Positions 1 to 12,218 of a DNA stretch of 64,000 nt are shown piece after piece. The notes beneath the pieces are model-generated. The model had not been told where the DNA came from. It worked only from the letters and a program-made list of their open reading frames with translations, and did no database searches. The stretch lies in contig CAOLHI010001022.1 in assembly GCA_948474755.1 (NCBI GenBank), forward strand, positions 620,001-684,000. The letters run 5' to 3'. Position 1 is the first letter of the stretch. Each line of letters opens with the position of its first letter. Position numbers and translations under genes: made by a program. Origin of the DNA: Ctenosaura bakeri. Taxonomy: Eukaryota; Chordata; Lepidosauria; Squamata; Iguanidae.

Positions 1-835
1 GATATCTAGCATGTGGAGTGGTCAGTGGAAATTCATCTCTCCCATAAAACCTCCATTAGGTTCTTCAGCAAATAAGTAACCTGTGTGCTGTACAAGTAGG
101 ATGAAATGTGTGGAAAAGATTGTGCAAGAGGGAAGTCAAACAGAGAATGTAGATTTCTTGTAAATTTGAGCTAGCCAAGGCAGAATTTGGGCTTCAGGTC
201 TGTGAAGAGAGGTTTCCATTGCTTAAGGTCAACAAATAGTGAGTATTATCATATTTTACATGGTAAACTTCTTTCAAATAACTGGTAAGTATAACCTTAT
301 TTGTAAGCCACAATATACTATGAATATATAAACACATGGAAGAAACAATTTGGAATCATGACTGTGCAAGTTCGAGGCCTGAACTATATGTAGCTAGTCT
401 GGCCTACCAGGGAACCTGTTTATTTTTTTTAAGGGGCCCAGATCACTTACGTGGAGCTTATGTACCTGTTGACTCTGCTTGTTAAGAGCTATTGAATGTA
501 GGTAGAGTGAGGCAGGGAACCTCATTTCTACCTCCATTTGTTCACTGTACATGCCACATCATATGAATTGTCTTATTTGTTTCCCATAGCAGAAGGGGAA
601 AAGTGGTTCACCAGTAAGGACTGGGAGGAGGGTGGAAATGGAATCCATTTAAAGAGGATCTAGCATCAAAAGGGAAACCTCACACATCCTCCAAGAGGCT
701 ATGGCATTGCATACAATATGCCTTCTGCTGCTTCCTTGGCATGGATGGATCCAGTAAGATATGTGGTGACTGCAATTGGTCTATGTTCTCTCTTTCCGCC
801 AGAATGTAGACAAGCAAAGAGGAGATAACAGTGAG
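1..835. other. Intergenic, nothing recognised
   Basis: AT-rich unique-looking DNA. Short open frames only, none with a domain or splice-supported exon. Confidence 0.6.
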
Positions 836-1012
836 AGTGTGGTGTAGTGATTTGAGGTGCTACGACCTTGGAGATCAGGGTTGGATTTTCCACTTAGCCA
901 TGGAAACCCACTGGCTGACCTTGGGCACAATACAGGCTTTCAGCCCCAGAAAACCCCATGATAGGTTTGCTATAAGTTAGAAACAATGAGAAGGCACAAA
1001 AGAACAACAAAG
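836..1012 (+). mobile_element. tRNA-derived SINE, diverged
   Basis: Left part gtggtgtagtgatttgaggt to agatcaggg resembles the tRNA-related head of the other copies; middle ccatggaaacccactggctg and tail ataagttagaaacaatgaga with an (AAC)n-type end. A squamate (Sauria/ACA-like) SINE. Confidence 0.75.
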
Positions 1013-3413
1013 TGATAAGGAGCAGCAAAATGAAGACACACTTGATGGTGGGTCCTGTACCAGGGTTTGGTTCTTAGAAGGTGCCTGAGCATGCCAACTT
1101 CTGATGCTGAGCATGATTTGAGCACTGCCTAGGAACCTACTATTTTTGTTTTGACTGCCATCCTTAAGAAACTACCTTTGAATCTGAATAGACATTTCAG
1201 ATACCTACAAGATGTTCAGCTCCATGGTCTTTGTCTAGCAGGAGCAGCAGCAGAATCATGTCTACAAATCTGTCAGTGCTTCTTTTGGTGAATCAAAGTG
1301 TACAGCTGAGCATCAGCTGGGGTGAAAGCCTTTTTGAGATGTTTAAAAAGGAGCTTGAAAAAGTGTCACAGGAAAAGGGGGGGAGGAAAGAAAGAAGCCA
1401 TAATACAGAGCTAGTGGTTCAGTATACTGTTTAGGTCTTCTGCCTGTGATATACAACTTGCATCTGTCCAAACATGGACCCTTTTCCTTATAGTAGGGGA
1501 AGAGGGCAAGGAGTCAGCAATGATTGTTTCCAGCTCTCACTGAGGGATCTCACTTGTCAAGCTGTCTCACTAGGACTTGGCCTGTGTTGGATTTCATGGT
1601 TTGTTTTACAATTCCCTCGGTAATATTTATATGAGATTGATTTGTATTGCAAGATTTCTTTGGGGTTTGGAGCCAGAGGAACAGAGACGGGAACACTGGA
1701 AAAAGTAATATACTTAGGGCTGTTTAACCTACAGGCTGACATTGGTTTAAAAGCTTTAAAAAGAGAGAGAGATATCATTCTGTGGAGGAAACTGGACATA
1801 TCTGAGAAAAATCTCAACACCCTTGCCAGATTACAGTTCCCAGAATTCATTGGGACAAGTGGTGACAGTGAAACTAGTACAAATTAGTATAAAATGGAGG
1901 CTTACACTATAGATAGATCTGCTAAATCAACAATCAATTAATATTTCTTAGTCAGCCTTTCCCATAATATTCTGCTTTTTCCATGTGGCATTTTCTGATA
2001 AAACAATATATGTAGGTTAGAAAATGAGAAGGGCAATGTTGAATCAGACCAAAGGCATATTTAGTCCAGTATTCTTTTCACATAGTGACCACTCAGTTGC
2101 CAACAGGAAGCCCACCAGTAGGGCCTGAATGCAACTATCCCCTCTATCTCACATTCCCCAGGGCCCCTGAAGGGAGTTCTACTTGTATTTGCATGAAGCC
2201 TCTTCTCAATCTGAAGCCCTGGTTTAAGGGATACTCAATCATAGGAAGACTTCTGATGTTCAAGCGAGTATGAATAAAAGATTCCTTCAGACATCCCTGT
2301 TCACACAGTGGAGGCTGTGTGCTGGTCAATGATAGCGATATTCGAGGTAGAGCTTGTGTGCATGCCTTCTTCTAAACCCTTCATATAAGCTGGTGGAACA
2401 TGTACCAGTTCGAGGTATTGCCTTGTTGAGTTGTACACCTGCCTTCGAAAAGGTATCCAGTATTGGGATTTGGCAGAGGCAAAATGATAAGCAGATCTTA
2501 GCTATTTCCATTTTTTAAAAGAGAGAGAGAGAGAGAGAGAAAGAGATCATTTCCTCTAATCAAAGCCAGTTTGATTTCTGTTGATGTACCTCATCCAGGG
2601 CGAACTAAATTGCTTGAGGAACACTCACCTCTCTACCTACACGCAGTGAGCTTCACACTAGATAGAATCAATTTTGAGTTTTCAAGAGGAGGTTGTAGTT
2701 TCAAAAGGGGATAATCAAAGTTTGCTGCCTTGTATTGTCTTTCCTGTTCCTAGAAAGCTTAAGGGCCATCCAGGGTATAAGCTGATGGACTTGATAGTCT
2801 GCACATGTTTCCACCTATAACATCTCAAGACCAGACTCCAAGATCATCATTCCCTCTCTGTGTTTTCCACTTCCTGCCTATTTAAAAACATTTTTGAGAG
2901 ATGAAGAAACCTAATGTCTCAAAAGCTTGCACAGAGACATCCGAGCCTTTTTTGCCTTATCTAGTCAAGGTATTATCACAACATCAATGTTGGAATTGCT
3001 CCCATGGTCAACACCACTTCTCCTGCATTTATTATATTAAATTATATTGATTTTCAATTTAGAGTTTTGGATTTACTGCATTGTATTGAACAGTTCCCCT
3101 CGCACTAGATCTTGTGGTACTTCTGTCTACAGCAATGGTGATAATTTCACTAGAAAGTTACAGCATAGAGAGAAGAGTGAGAATGGAAGGGAAGCTGAGA
3201 TGATGCCACATTTAGCCCTGATCTGTGACTGCTCATGTGAGCTAACAAACACATATCCATCATATATGTTACCATGCAGAAGCTTGGTACAACTCTTCTC
3301 TGTTTTTGTGACTGAAATGGAAAACTGTGCTATAAATGGTGGACTGGAAGAATCATAAAGTGTAGAGCTTGTAAGGATCCTTGCTAGTCATTTAGTCCAA
3401 TCCCCAGCTCAAG
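1013..3413. other. Intergenic, nothing recognised beyond a microsatellite
   Basis: No gene or clear transposon. Phrases such as agtccagtattcttttcaca (2068) hint at very old repeat remains. The last 70 bases look like a CR1 end. Confidence 0.5.
2519..2547 (+). repeat. (GA)n microsatellite
   Basis: A short run of about ten GA units ending in gaaagagat. Confidence 0.9.
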
Positions 3414-3417
3414 GTTG

Positions 3418-4316
3418 TGTAATCTCGGATATGGCTCCCCAGGTGGGGGCTCCCAGATATCACTTTGATATCATCTAATTCAGCCTTAGCTGGACCTGCT
3501 CTCAGTCACCTCACTCCACGTGTTTGTAAGTTCTCTGGACAAGCACGGACATGAGTGCGGCCGCTAATTGCTCTCACATTCCAGTCTCTTTTTAGGCCAG
3601 CAACTTAAGCTTTGCTCCCGGCTTCAGGGAACTTCCCACGTGCACATTTCACAATAGCTGCGCGGCTCTCAGCAGAGCCAGTCCAGTAAACAAGTCATTT
3701 ACATACTGGCTATACCACTGTCATCAAGTGTTAAGCTCATCATGTTAAATTTGACCTTTCTAAATCCTTTGTCCAGTGCAAAAACTCCTTTTGTTCTTAC
3801 CTGGCTTGCCATAGCCGAGAGCTACAAATGCCCCTATAAAAGCCCTTCACTCTCAAACGGTCTTCGAACTACCTTGGATTGCTATCCTGCCCTGCTGCTG
3901 GCCTTCTAAGGAAACTCCCCTCAGCCAGGCACGCTGAGCTTTCTTCTTCTGAACCCCATTTCTCCAGGACAACGAGACCAGGTGTCGTATTACCTACCCT
4001 TACTCTCTCCTCTTCTCTTTCCTAGTTAGTTAGTATATGTGTGTTATTTATTTTCTGTTTATTTTTCAATATTTTTCAATTTATTTTCTGTTTATTTTCT
4101 GTTTATTTTTCAAGAAAACTGTTATTTTTGGTTACTTTGAAACTTGTGTGCCTATTCCCTGACCTGAAGCCATAGACACTGGGTTTTAAAGATCCTTGCG
4201 AAGTTACCCTGCCTCTTGCTAGCCAAAAGAGTGTTCAAGCTAATTCTCCCCAATTTGGTATTTTATTTGGCAATCTGGGCGCCCCTCTCGGGACCCCCCC
4301 AAAACTCAGGGTAACA
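3418..4316 (+). mobile_element. Solo LTR A of an endogenous retrovirus
   Basis: About 899 bases, starting TGTAATCTCGG and ending CAGGGTAACA, with a 4-base duplication gttg on each side (3414-3417 and 4317-4320). A TATA box (ctataaaag, near 3832) and a T-rich stretch follow the U3-R-U5 layout. No internal retroviral genes are attached. The 4-base duplication is typical of class I (gamma-like) elements; assignment is tentative. Confidence 0.8.
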
Positions 4317-4494
4317 GTTGAACCCTGAAGTACAATCAGTGGCAACAGGTAGTTTCCATATCAGTGGGAATCCATTCAGATTTTTGGAAGTTTTAGAGGA
4401 ACTATCCAAAGTGGTGAACCTATTTGGGGGAATAGGCTTCAGCACCTTGGAAAGCTCCTTTAAAATGTAGATTAAAACCTGGAGTAAACTCACT

Positions 4495-4696
4495 GACCAT
4501 TTCCGCACTACAGTGTTAAAGTGCTGCTATTCCACTATCAACCTCCTATTGAATTCTGGGGTTTGTAGTTTAGGGAAGGGCACTTCAAATTCTCAGCCAA
4601 AGAGCTCTTTGGTCTCAGTAAACTACAAACCCCAGAATTCCACAGGGCATTGAAAGTGGAATAGCAGCACTTTAACACTGTAGTGCGGAAATGGCC
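4495..4696. mobile_element. Palindromic MITE (202 bp), copy 1
   Basis: Near-perfect inverted repeat over its whole length: left accatttccgcactacagtg, right cactgtagtgcggaaatgg, with a hairpin centre around cagccaaagagctctttgg. Target duplication act on both sides (4492-4494 and 4697-4699). Confidence 0.9.
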
Positions 4697-4734
4697 ACTG
4701 TCTCACTAAAATGGGCACCCACTGACTATAGCAT

Positions 4735-5076
4735 CACTTGTTAATCTTTTCTTAAACATCTCTGATAAAGAAGAGCACATTTCCTTGAGGCAGTCTGTAC
4801 CAATATTGGACAGTTCATGCTGTCTGGAATTTCTTAAAACATTTAGTCCAAGTCTCTTCCTTTCCATTTTTCACCCATTAGTTTTAGTCCTATTCTCTGG
4901 AGCAACGGACAACCAAATCTGTTCTTTTTTTCTGCGTGACCATGCTTCAGATTTTTGAACACACCTAATATGTCTCTATTAATCTTTTCTTCTTAACATT
5001 CACAGCTCTTTTGATTGTTTTGCATATAGCTTCTTACAGACCTCTGGAAGAACAACCTTCCAGACAACTTTCCTGG
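4735..5076 (-). mobile_element. Old CR1/L3-like LINE fragment
   Basis: The pattern ttaaacatctctgataaag, then cttgaggcagtctgtacc and a stretch ending in aatatgtctctattaatctt resembles a CR1-group 3' end in reverse. A short piece at 3345-3413 (taatccagtccaatcccc-like) may belong to it, separated by LTR A and the MITE at 4495-4696. LTR B is inserted at its right end. Assignment is by pattern only. Confidence 0.5.
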
Positions 5077-5080
5077 TTGT

Positions 5081-6009
5081 TGTAGCCCCCTCGGTAAACC
5101 CTGTCCCAAGGTCTACAACTTTGATATAAAATTAATCTAACTCACCAGAGAGGTCACCCAGATGAGCAGGTAGGCAACAATGGTCATATGATCGAAAGAA
5201 CCAGGTCAAGCCAGTAGACTCCCCTGTCACGTAGCCACAGGAGACCTCAAGCTGTGCCAAACCACGGTGGACAAAAGATCATCAGCCTTTAAGGAGCCAA
5301 CTTGATTAAGAGTTTTCCCACAAAGTTAGGCACTGGAAGCAGTAAAATCTTATAAGGCAAAATCCATCTACATAAATTCACATTGTAACCCAAAGCGGTG
5401 AAAGATCCTGATACTTGGGTAACACCTTGTTATCTTCCAATATCAAAGAAGGTGCCGGTGTGAAGTTGTTTTCCATTGCTGTTCCCTTTGTTCTCCCCGG
5501 GAGAGTATTTGCCCTCAAGGTAAATTTTCCCTACAAATAGTCCCCATTTTTTATTAGTTCTTGGGTTACCTCCAGGTCATACCAACTGACCGTTCCCCCC
5601 TCCCAATAGCCGCATGATCCCCTCAGTGTCTCTTTGCTGAGTTCCTTTTCTTTCGCTGCTTTCTGGACCAAGGACTTCAGGAAAAGGTGCAGTATCACCC
5701 AAACTACAAATCCTTCAACAATCCCTCTATCTTATTTCCACTCTTTATTTCTCTTTAGCCCTTGGATATGTGTGTGAGTGTTTGCGTTCATGAGTGCTAT
5801 TACTGTTTAATAAGATCATTCATTGGACCCTTTTTGTGTGTGTGTGTGGTTTCTGACTGGGCCTTACCCTGTAAAAACTGGGTAAAAGATCTTGCTAGGT
5901 TACCCTGCCTCTCGCATTGCCATTGCTGGTGCTCTGTTGAGCGTACTTTCCCCACCACTTGGAGCATATCGAGGTGTCCCTCTGGGATCCCCAGATTTTC
6001 AGGGTAACA
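5081..6009 (+). mobile_element. Solo LTR B, same family as LTR A
   Basis: About 929 bases, starting TGTAGCCCCCTCGG and ending CAGGGTAACA, with its own 4-base duplication ttgt (5077-5080 and 6010-6013). The 3' part (ttaccctgcctctcgc, then a cctctgggatcc block) parallels LTR A (ttaccctgcctcttgc, ccctctcgggacc). Because the two LTRs have different duplications, they are two insertions, not the ends of one provirus. Confidence 0.8.
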
Positions 6010-6699
6010 TTGTCCTCTGACCAAACTCCATTTTAATCAGTCGCCTTGTTAGAGTGTTAGTTCCATGTGATCCCTGTTGTCAGTGTCCATTTTCTCTACT
6101 GTAATCAAGTTGCCACCTTCCATGTCATACAGCAGTGCTTCTCAGGCTATCAGATGTGGGAGATCAGCATTTTTCTCTTCTAATGTGCCACAGGCCAATA
6201 CCATATTGGTGCCCATGGGCTGCAGCTGCTTCTTTCTTTCCTGGAAACTCTCAACAAACTGGCAGCCAATGGCTCACAGACTGGCACCAGTTCACAAAAG
6301 ACCACTTTGAGTAGAACTGCTTTATCGCACAAGAGTTTGTAATGATCTGGAGCAGTAAAGAACAGGGTCTAAATCACGTGTTGAGGTTCCACAGACCAAA
6401 CATGCTCTCTGATTCAGATATTGCCCCTATAATACCATAACAGTCAGAGCTTGGAAAACTTTGGGCCTTGGGTCTACAGTTCCCAGAATTCCCCAACCAT
6501 TCTGGAGATGTAGTTGTAGTCCAAAAAGATAATGGTTGGTATTCAGTATCTCAGTTATGGCTTCATAACCTAGAGTTCTGGATCTGTAACTGACCTGTAT
6601 TAATAATTGGCACTCCATCCTATCTGAAGAGACAACCACCAGATTGGGCAAAGGAGGTCTGTTCAATTTCTGATAGGAGCACAAGGAAGATGATGTTTC

Positions 6700-6985
6700 C
6701 ACCCCCTCCTGCTAGCTAGTAAGGCTGGAACAATCAGAAACAGAACCCTTGTCATAAATCCTTGTTGTGGCCTCACTTACTGGCAGAAAAGGTATGGACA
6801 TGTCACTCTCCTTGTACCCTGATCAGAAGCTGAATGAATCTCCTTTGCACTATCTAGCAGCTGGCTGTTAAGGCGGGTTAGGGAGTGCTGAGGCCAGGAC
6901 ATGTTACTTCATTATGCATAGGTAACTAAGTATTTAAGTTGCTGAATATATCTTGCTGACAAAGATTTAAATTGCTGGTGAATGT
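6700..6985 (+). repeat. Dispersed repeat S, copy 1
   Basis: cagctggctgttaaggcggg and nearby phrases recur at 21885-22030 (same strand: gctggctgttaaggtgtgtt) and 20330-20475 (opposite strand). Unclassified. Confidence 0.55.
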
Positions 6986-7718
6986 TTCCAAGCTCTACTG
7001 AGTACACATTCGTGTATGTGTGCTATTATAAGATGCATCTCTCCACCTACCACTGAGAGATTTTCTGCTAGATTTACATCCCAAGGAGGAATTTGATCCC
7101 TCAAAAATGACAATGGAGGAATTCATACATACACAGTTTTAAGAAGGTATTCAAACAGTGCACAGAGAGAAAATGAGATTTATTGGGGGTGGGGGACACA
7201 AAATGAGGACCATTCTTGGTAAATCGAGACAAAGATCTCTAAAGTACAAGCCTGACGTTGCAGGTAGTAGTCTATAGGTTGATGTGATTAGAAACACATG
7301 CTGGAAATTACCATAAACACAAAGTCCACTTGTACCTAATTGTTCAGGAGATTAATTCTTCTCTGTCTTGAACTAATGTTTCTGCTTCTCCTTGTCATGG
7401 AAGGCTTAGAACTGTGTTTGTCAACAGTATCCTGAGGTCCACTAAGCACAGCTAGATCCCATTTTAAAAGAGGAAATGGTGGTGATATGTTGTCTTTATT
7501 CTAAAACTATTGGCAATTGATCACATTGAGATCTTGCCATACCTCCTGATCTACCTGCAGGCTAAGAAGATAGACCAATAAGGGTACAATAAAATAATTT
7601 TGTCTCTCTTAAGAATGAATAGAGGTACAGCTCTGGCCAGTGCCAGCCTGAGGTATTTTGGTTTTTGAGGTCGAAAAGGTGCCCAAATCGAGGTACAAAG
7701 TACCTAAAGAAAGAGAAG

Positions 7719-7947
7719 CGGCATGGTATAGTGGTCTGAATATTGGACTAGGTCTCTGGGAAACCAGAATTCAAATCCTAGCTCAGCCATAGAAACCCAC
7801 TGGGTGACTGTGGGCAAGTCACACACTCAGCCTCAGAGGAAGGCCATGGCAATCCCCCTCTGAATAGATCTTGCTGACAAAATTCCATGTTAGGTTTGCC
7901 TCAGGGTGGCTGTAAGTCAAAAATGACCTGAAAACACACAACAACAG
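7719..7947 (+). mobile_element. tRNA-derived SINE, near full length
   Basis: Best-preserved copy: ggcatggtatagtggtctga (A box side), ggactaggtctctgggaaac and agaattcaaatcctagc (B box side), cactgggtgactgtgggcaa, and tail ggctgtaagtcaaaaatgac to acacaacaacag. Confidence 0.88.
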
Positions 7948-8216
7948 CTACTTGTTCTGATCCAGAATGGCATTGGCCATCCCTACTCTAGAGTTAAAAA
8001 GCTGGGAACTGTTAACTGCATGCTACCTGTTCAATGCAGTGGGAAAATTCCAACCAAAAAAAAAAAAAAAACCAAGCCAAACCAAGCAATACCACAAGTT
8101 ATCTGATAAGCAAACAGTATATCACCCTGGAGGGCTAATCAGAAATCCATAGCTCCTGGAAGGTGGTAAATTTGCTGAAAGAAATCAGAGTTGCAGGACA
8201 TTAAATTTTTTTTTCA

Positions 8217-9690
8217 AAGAATCATAGAGTTGGAAGAGACCACAGGGGCCATCCAGTCCAATCCCCTGCTATGCAGGAACCCACATCAACACATTCTCAA
8301 AGGATGGCCATCCAGCCTCTGCTTAAAAACCTCCACAGAAGGAGACTCCACCACACTCCGAGGCAGCATATTCCACTGCTGGACAGCTCTGACTGCCAGG
8401 AAGTTCTTCCTGAGGTTCAGGTGAAATCTCCCTTCCAGCAGCTTGAATCCATTGCTCCTAGTCTCTGGAGCCCCAGAAAACAAGCCTGCTCCCTCCTCAA
8501 CATGACATCCCTTCAAATATTTAAACATGGCTATCCTGTCCTCACTTAAGCTTCTCTTCTGCAGACTAATCATACACAGCTCCCTAAACTGCGGCCCTTT
8601 CCGCACTGAGGCTTCTAGCGCAAGCGGGAGAAGCCGGCAAGCGCAAGAAGGCTCGTCCGGGAGGCTGCCGCTTCCCCCTCCTTCCTTCCGCAGGCGAAGG
8701 AACCAGCGGGGAAGCGGCACCGAAGGAGGCTTGCCGCGCAAGCCGCCCTCCCCCCGTGCGAAGCGGTAGACCTCGCGCCGGATTCCCACCCCGCGCGCGC
8801 GCGAAGCGAGCAGCGTCGCACCGGATTCCTCCCCCGCCACGCGCGCCGGATTCCTCCCCCTGCGCGCGCCGGATTCCTCCCCCCGCGCGCGCGAAGCGGG
8901 CGGCGTTGCATCCCCCCGCGCGTGCCCGTGAAGCGGGCGGCGCATCCGTCGCGCTACCTCCCCACCCTGCTCCTTCCTTCCGCAGGGGCGGAGGGAAGGA
9001 AGCGCGACCCGGCCGGCTCCCAGAGGCTCCGCACGAAAGGTAAGTGCGGGTGGGCTCCGGGAGCGTTGCGCGAGCGCTGGGTGATTTTCGCTTGTACGCG
9101 AAAATCAAAAACCCGCGCTCGCGCCGCTTCAGCCCCGTGAGCCGGGCGGAAGTGGGAGTGCGTCGTGCGGAGCGGCGCTCCCACTCCCGCGAGGCTCACG
9201 GGGCTATCGCGCGTGCAAAGGCCCGTGTGAAAAGGGCCTGCATCTTGTAGGGCACGGCTTTCAGACCCTTCACCATTTTGGTTGCCCTCCTCTGGACACG
9301 ATCTAGCTTGTCGATATCCTTCTTGAAATGATGTGACCAGAACTGGACACAGTATTCCAGATGAAGTCTAACTAAAGCAGAATAGAGTGGTAGCATTACT
9401 TCCCTTGATCTAGACGCCATACTCTTATTGATGCAACCAAGAATCATGTTGGTTTTCTTGGCTGCCGCATCACACTGCTGACTCATGTTCAGCTTGTGGT
9501 CCACCAAGACTCCTAGATCCCTTTCACACGTACTTTTATCCAGCCATATGTCCCCCATCCTATAATTGTGCAACCCATTTTTTCTGCCTAAGTGCATTTC
9601 TCTCTGTTGAAATTCATTTTGTTAGCTTTGGCCCAGCTCTCCAATCTGTCAAGGTCATTTTGAATTTTGATCCTTTCAAATGAACGATTG
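8217..9690 (-). mobile_element. CR1 LINE 3' end, split by a GC-rich MITE
   Basis: Minus-strand ORF2 C-terminus: NDLDRLESWAKANKMNFN near 9660, then DLGVLVDHKLNMSQQCDAAA, SREVMLPLYSALVRLHLEYC and RVQRRATKMVKGLK near 9260, continuing after the insertion with LCMISLQKRSLSEDRIAMF and VEVFKQRLDGH. The CR1-type 3' terminus (TGATTCT on the minus strand) is at 8217-8230. Frame breaks make it a fossil. The MITE at 8593-9238 is younger. Confidence 0.9.
8593..9238. mobile_element. GC-rich non-autonomous DNA transposon inside CR1
   Basis: 646 bases between ggccctttccgcac and gtgtgaaaagggcc, with duplication tgc at 8590-8592 and 9239-9241. Strongly CpG-rich. Internal features: several degenerate copies of a unit near cgcgcgccggattcctcccc (8772-8945), and a hairpin with 13-base perfect outer arms at 9131-9143 and 9193-9205. 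The long open frames across it exist because GC-rich DNA has few stops; none has a recognisable domain. Confidence 0.85.
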
Positions 9691-9904
9691 CTTAACAGCA
9701 AAATCCAATCAAGCTTTCTACATGAACAGGCAGTATCTGACCAGATGGTCTTGATCATACTTGCTTTTAGAAGGCAGCTTCCATTGTTCATCCCATCTCT
9801 AAAGATGGACTTCTCAGAATAAAATGACATAAATAAGCAGGGAGTCAATATGTGTTAGAGGCTACTCACACAGGGGATGGCCATATGTCCTACCTCATAG
9901 TAGA

Positions 9905-10112
9905 GGCCCTGTTAAATTACACAGTTCTAGCACTGTGATTCCACTTTAACTGGCATGGTTGCATCCTCTGAATCCTGGGGTTTGTAGTTTGAGGAAGCAC
10001 TGGAATGTTCTGGCTGGGAATTCTATTATGTCTCTGATCAAAGTGAAAATCCTAGAATTCCACCCCATTTATAGTGAAATCATAGTATTATCACTGTGTA
10101 ATGTGCAAGGCC
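9905..10112. mobile_element. Related hairpin MITE, subfamily B
   Basis: Ends ggccctgttaaattacacag and ctgtgtaatgtgcaaggcc form an inverted repeat. The arms carry tgattccactttaactggca and a tcctggggtttgtagttt block related to the palindromic family. Confidence 0.75.
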
Positions 10113-11731
10113 CCTAAGACTTCTCTAATCTCTGTTGAGTGCTCTGTTTAAATGTCAGAAATGACATTCCTCTGTTAAAAGGCTTCTTCTGTTTGAAAGA
10201 CTGCCCAGTGTAAGCCCATTTTAAATGTTAAGCACCCTAAGAAAGGAGAATAGCACCCCTACAATTGCCCATGATAGCACCTAGACAGTAGAATCAGTAG
10301 TTATTTCACTTTGTCACAGTCTTCTCCACTACAGTGAGACGTATTTGCATTTAAATACCAGTGATTAATATGCAGCTACACCTATATGCCAGCATACCTG
10401 GTCCTCAGCTGAGTCCTACAGCCCCTTTGGAAATTCCCATAAGTAAGAATGATCTTTTTGAATTTTCCAGCTTCTTGCGTTAAAAACAAGAGACCTACTG
10501 GAGAAGAAGAGACAAAGCCATTTCTAGATGTGGGTCAATCCTTGTGCTTAGTAGGCCAGGTTTATATCAGACTATCTAATCAAAGATGAGCATTGAAAGG
10601 GGAAATTCAATACTGAGTTAAATAGTGACCTCTTTGACTCACTCTCCTGAACTCCGTTTTCCATTCAGCAGCCTCTCACAATTCTGAACATCACTTGATT
10701 GGAGGTGAGATGGGGTGGGGTGTGGGGAGAGTAGAATTGTGAACCATGGTCCCACCATGCATAGGTACTTAATTGACCTCTCTCATTTATTTCCAGACCC
10801 TAAATATTTTCCAATATTATCTTTTTTGAGAGAGATGTCCTGTTTTAAGCCTGATCTGTTTCTATCCCACTCCATTCCTATCAATAGTGATTCATTTGCT
10901 GGTTTTATATTGCTAGTACAAAAATACATGCATGTGTATGTGTGTGTTCTATTTTGTTCTGCCCTGCCTGAGTATTGGAACAAAGTGATTTTTTTGTTTT
11001 TTATTTTTTTTGGTAAGCCTAAGAAAACTTTTTACTTAAATGCATGGAACACTTGGCATTTTTATCAAAGTTTCTCAGATATTTTGGCATTGTTACAAAG
11101 CTTGTCTCTTTTTTTTTCAGCTGCGTGGTACAAACGATTGGGATCAATGTGTCACATTTTCACTGCTTACAGTAGGCCCCTCAACATTCTGAAGCAAGCC
11201 TTTAGCTTTAATTGGTTCCTTTGTGCTTGAGTATACATTCTCTAATTATGAGACAAATGCAGCTTTGGAACGAGAGAGACTCTGTGGTTTATTGTAGCAT
11301 GAGCTTTCATAAGCAAGTTTACAAGGCAAGAATTACAGATTATGGGCATGCCAAGAGACACATGAACGAGCATTAATATAGCTACTATGGTAAACAAACA
11401 AACAAACAAACAAAAATATACAACTCAACATTTCCTGGAACAAAACGTGAATACTAAATTATTGCTGGGGCACAAAAGAAAGCTAGGATATATAAAATAA
11501 AAGGGAAAAAATGGTCTTTTTAAGTGCCTCAGGTGTCTCACAATAATTTTTCAATTGCCCAATGTAATTTTTTGCTTACACCTTACCGATTTCTCAAATT
11601 GGTAGATTTCCAATTTACTTCAGCCCAGATCAGGGGTGGGGAAAGTACAACCTATGGGCCACATCAGGCCCTCAAAGCCAGTTCCCAGCATTCCCCAAAA
11701 TGTCTGAAAGAAATTGATTTTGTTTGATGAT
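10113..11731. other. Intergenic, nothing recognised
   Basis: A 171-codon open frame at 10715-11230 is Phe/Leu/Ser rich from T-rich DNA and has no domain; not called. The phrase tagcatgagctttcataagc near 11296 resembles part of an old repeat. Confidence 0.5.
11392..11415 (+). repeat. (AAAC)n microsatellite
   Basis: Five to six AAAC units after ctatggt. Confidence 0.9.
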
Positions 11732-11911
11732 GGCCATTTCTGCAATACACTCTTATAGTGCGATTATTCCATTTTCAACATCCTATGGAATCCTGGGGTT
11801 TGCAGTTTAGGGAGGGGCTGGTCGGCTCCTCCCTAAACTGCAAACTCCAGGATTCCATAGGACGTTGAAAATGGAATAATCGCGCTCTAAGAGTGTAGTG
11901 CAGAAATGGAC
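11732..11911. mobile_element. Palindromic MITE, copy 2
   Basis: Same family: ggccatttctgcaatacact to agtgtagtgcagaaatgg, with the internal phrase atcctggggtttgcagttta and its reverse. The centre is shortened to 180 bp. No matching 3-base duplication. Confidence 0.87.
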
Positions 11912-12136
11912 CAAAATGTCTACTGTTGCCTTCTGGGGTACTGAACAGCAATTTTGTCTTATTTTCCCTAGATTCTTTAGGTCAAGGAACTTCTGGCTGG
12001 AATCCCCTTGGGGATTTATGTATGTGTAAATACCAGTTACAGTGCTATGCAGTGAATCCTATCCTATCCCCCTTTCTCCTGCAATCTCCACCTACCAGGA
12101 AGCAGCCTCTGTTATAAATGGGGGTCTGTTCCCAAA

Positions 12137-12218
12137 GAGACCACAGGGGCCATCCAGTCCAACCCCCTGCTCTGCAGGAACACACGTCAAAGCACTTCCA
12201 ACAGATGACCATCCAAGT
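12137..12218 (-). mobile_element. Short CR1 3' fragment
   Basis: agagaccacaggggccatcc and ccctgctctgcaggaac match the 3' end of the CR1 at 8235-8290 closely. Only about 80 bases survive. Confidence 0.75.

Noticed and set aside
3418..6009. One provirus with two LTRs
   Set aside because: Different target duplications flank each LTR and there is no internal retroviral sequence between them.
8286..9250. Several long Arg/Ala/Gly-rich open frames on both strands
   Set aside because: They arise from stop-poor GC-rich transposon sequence fused by chance to CR1 sequence; no domain, and the frames cross the element boundary.
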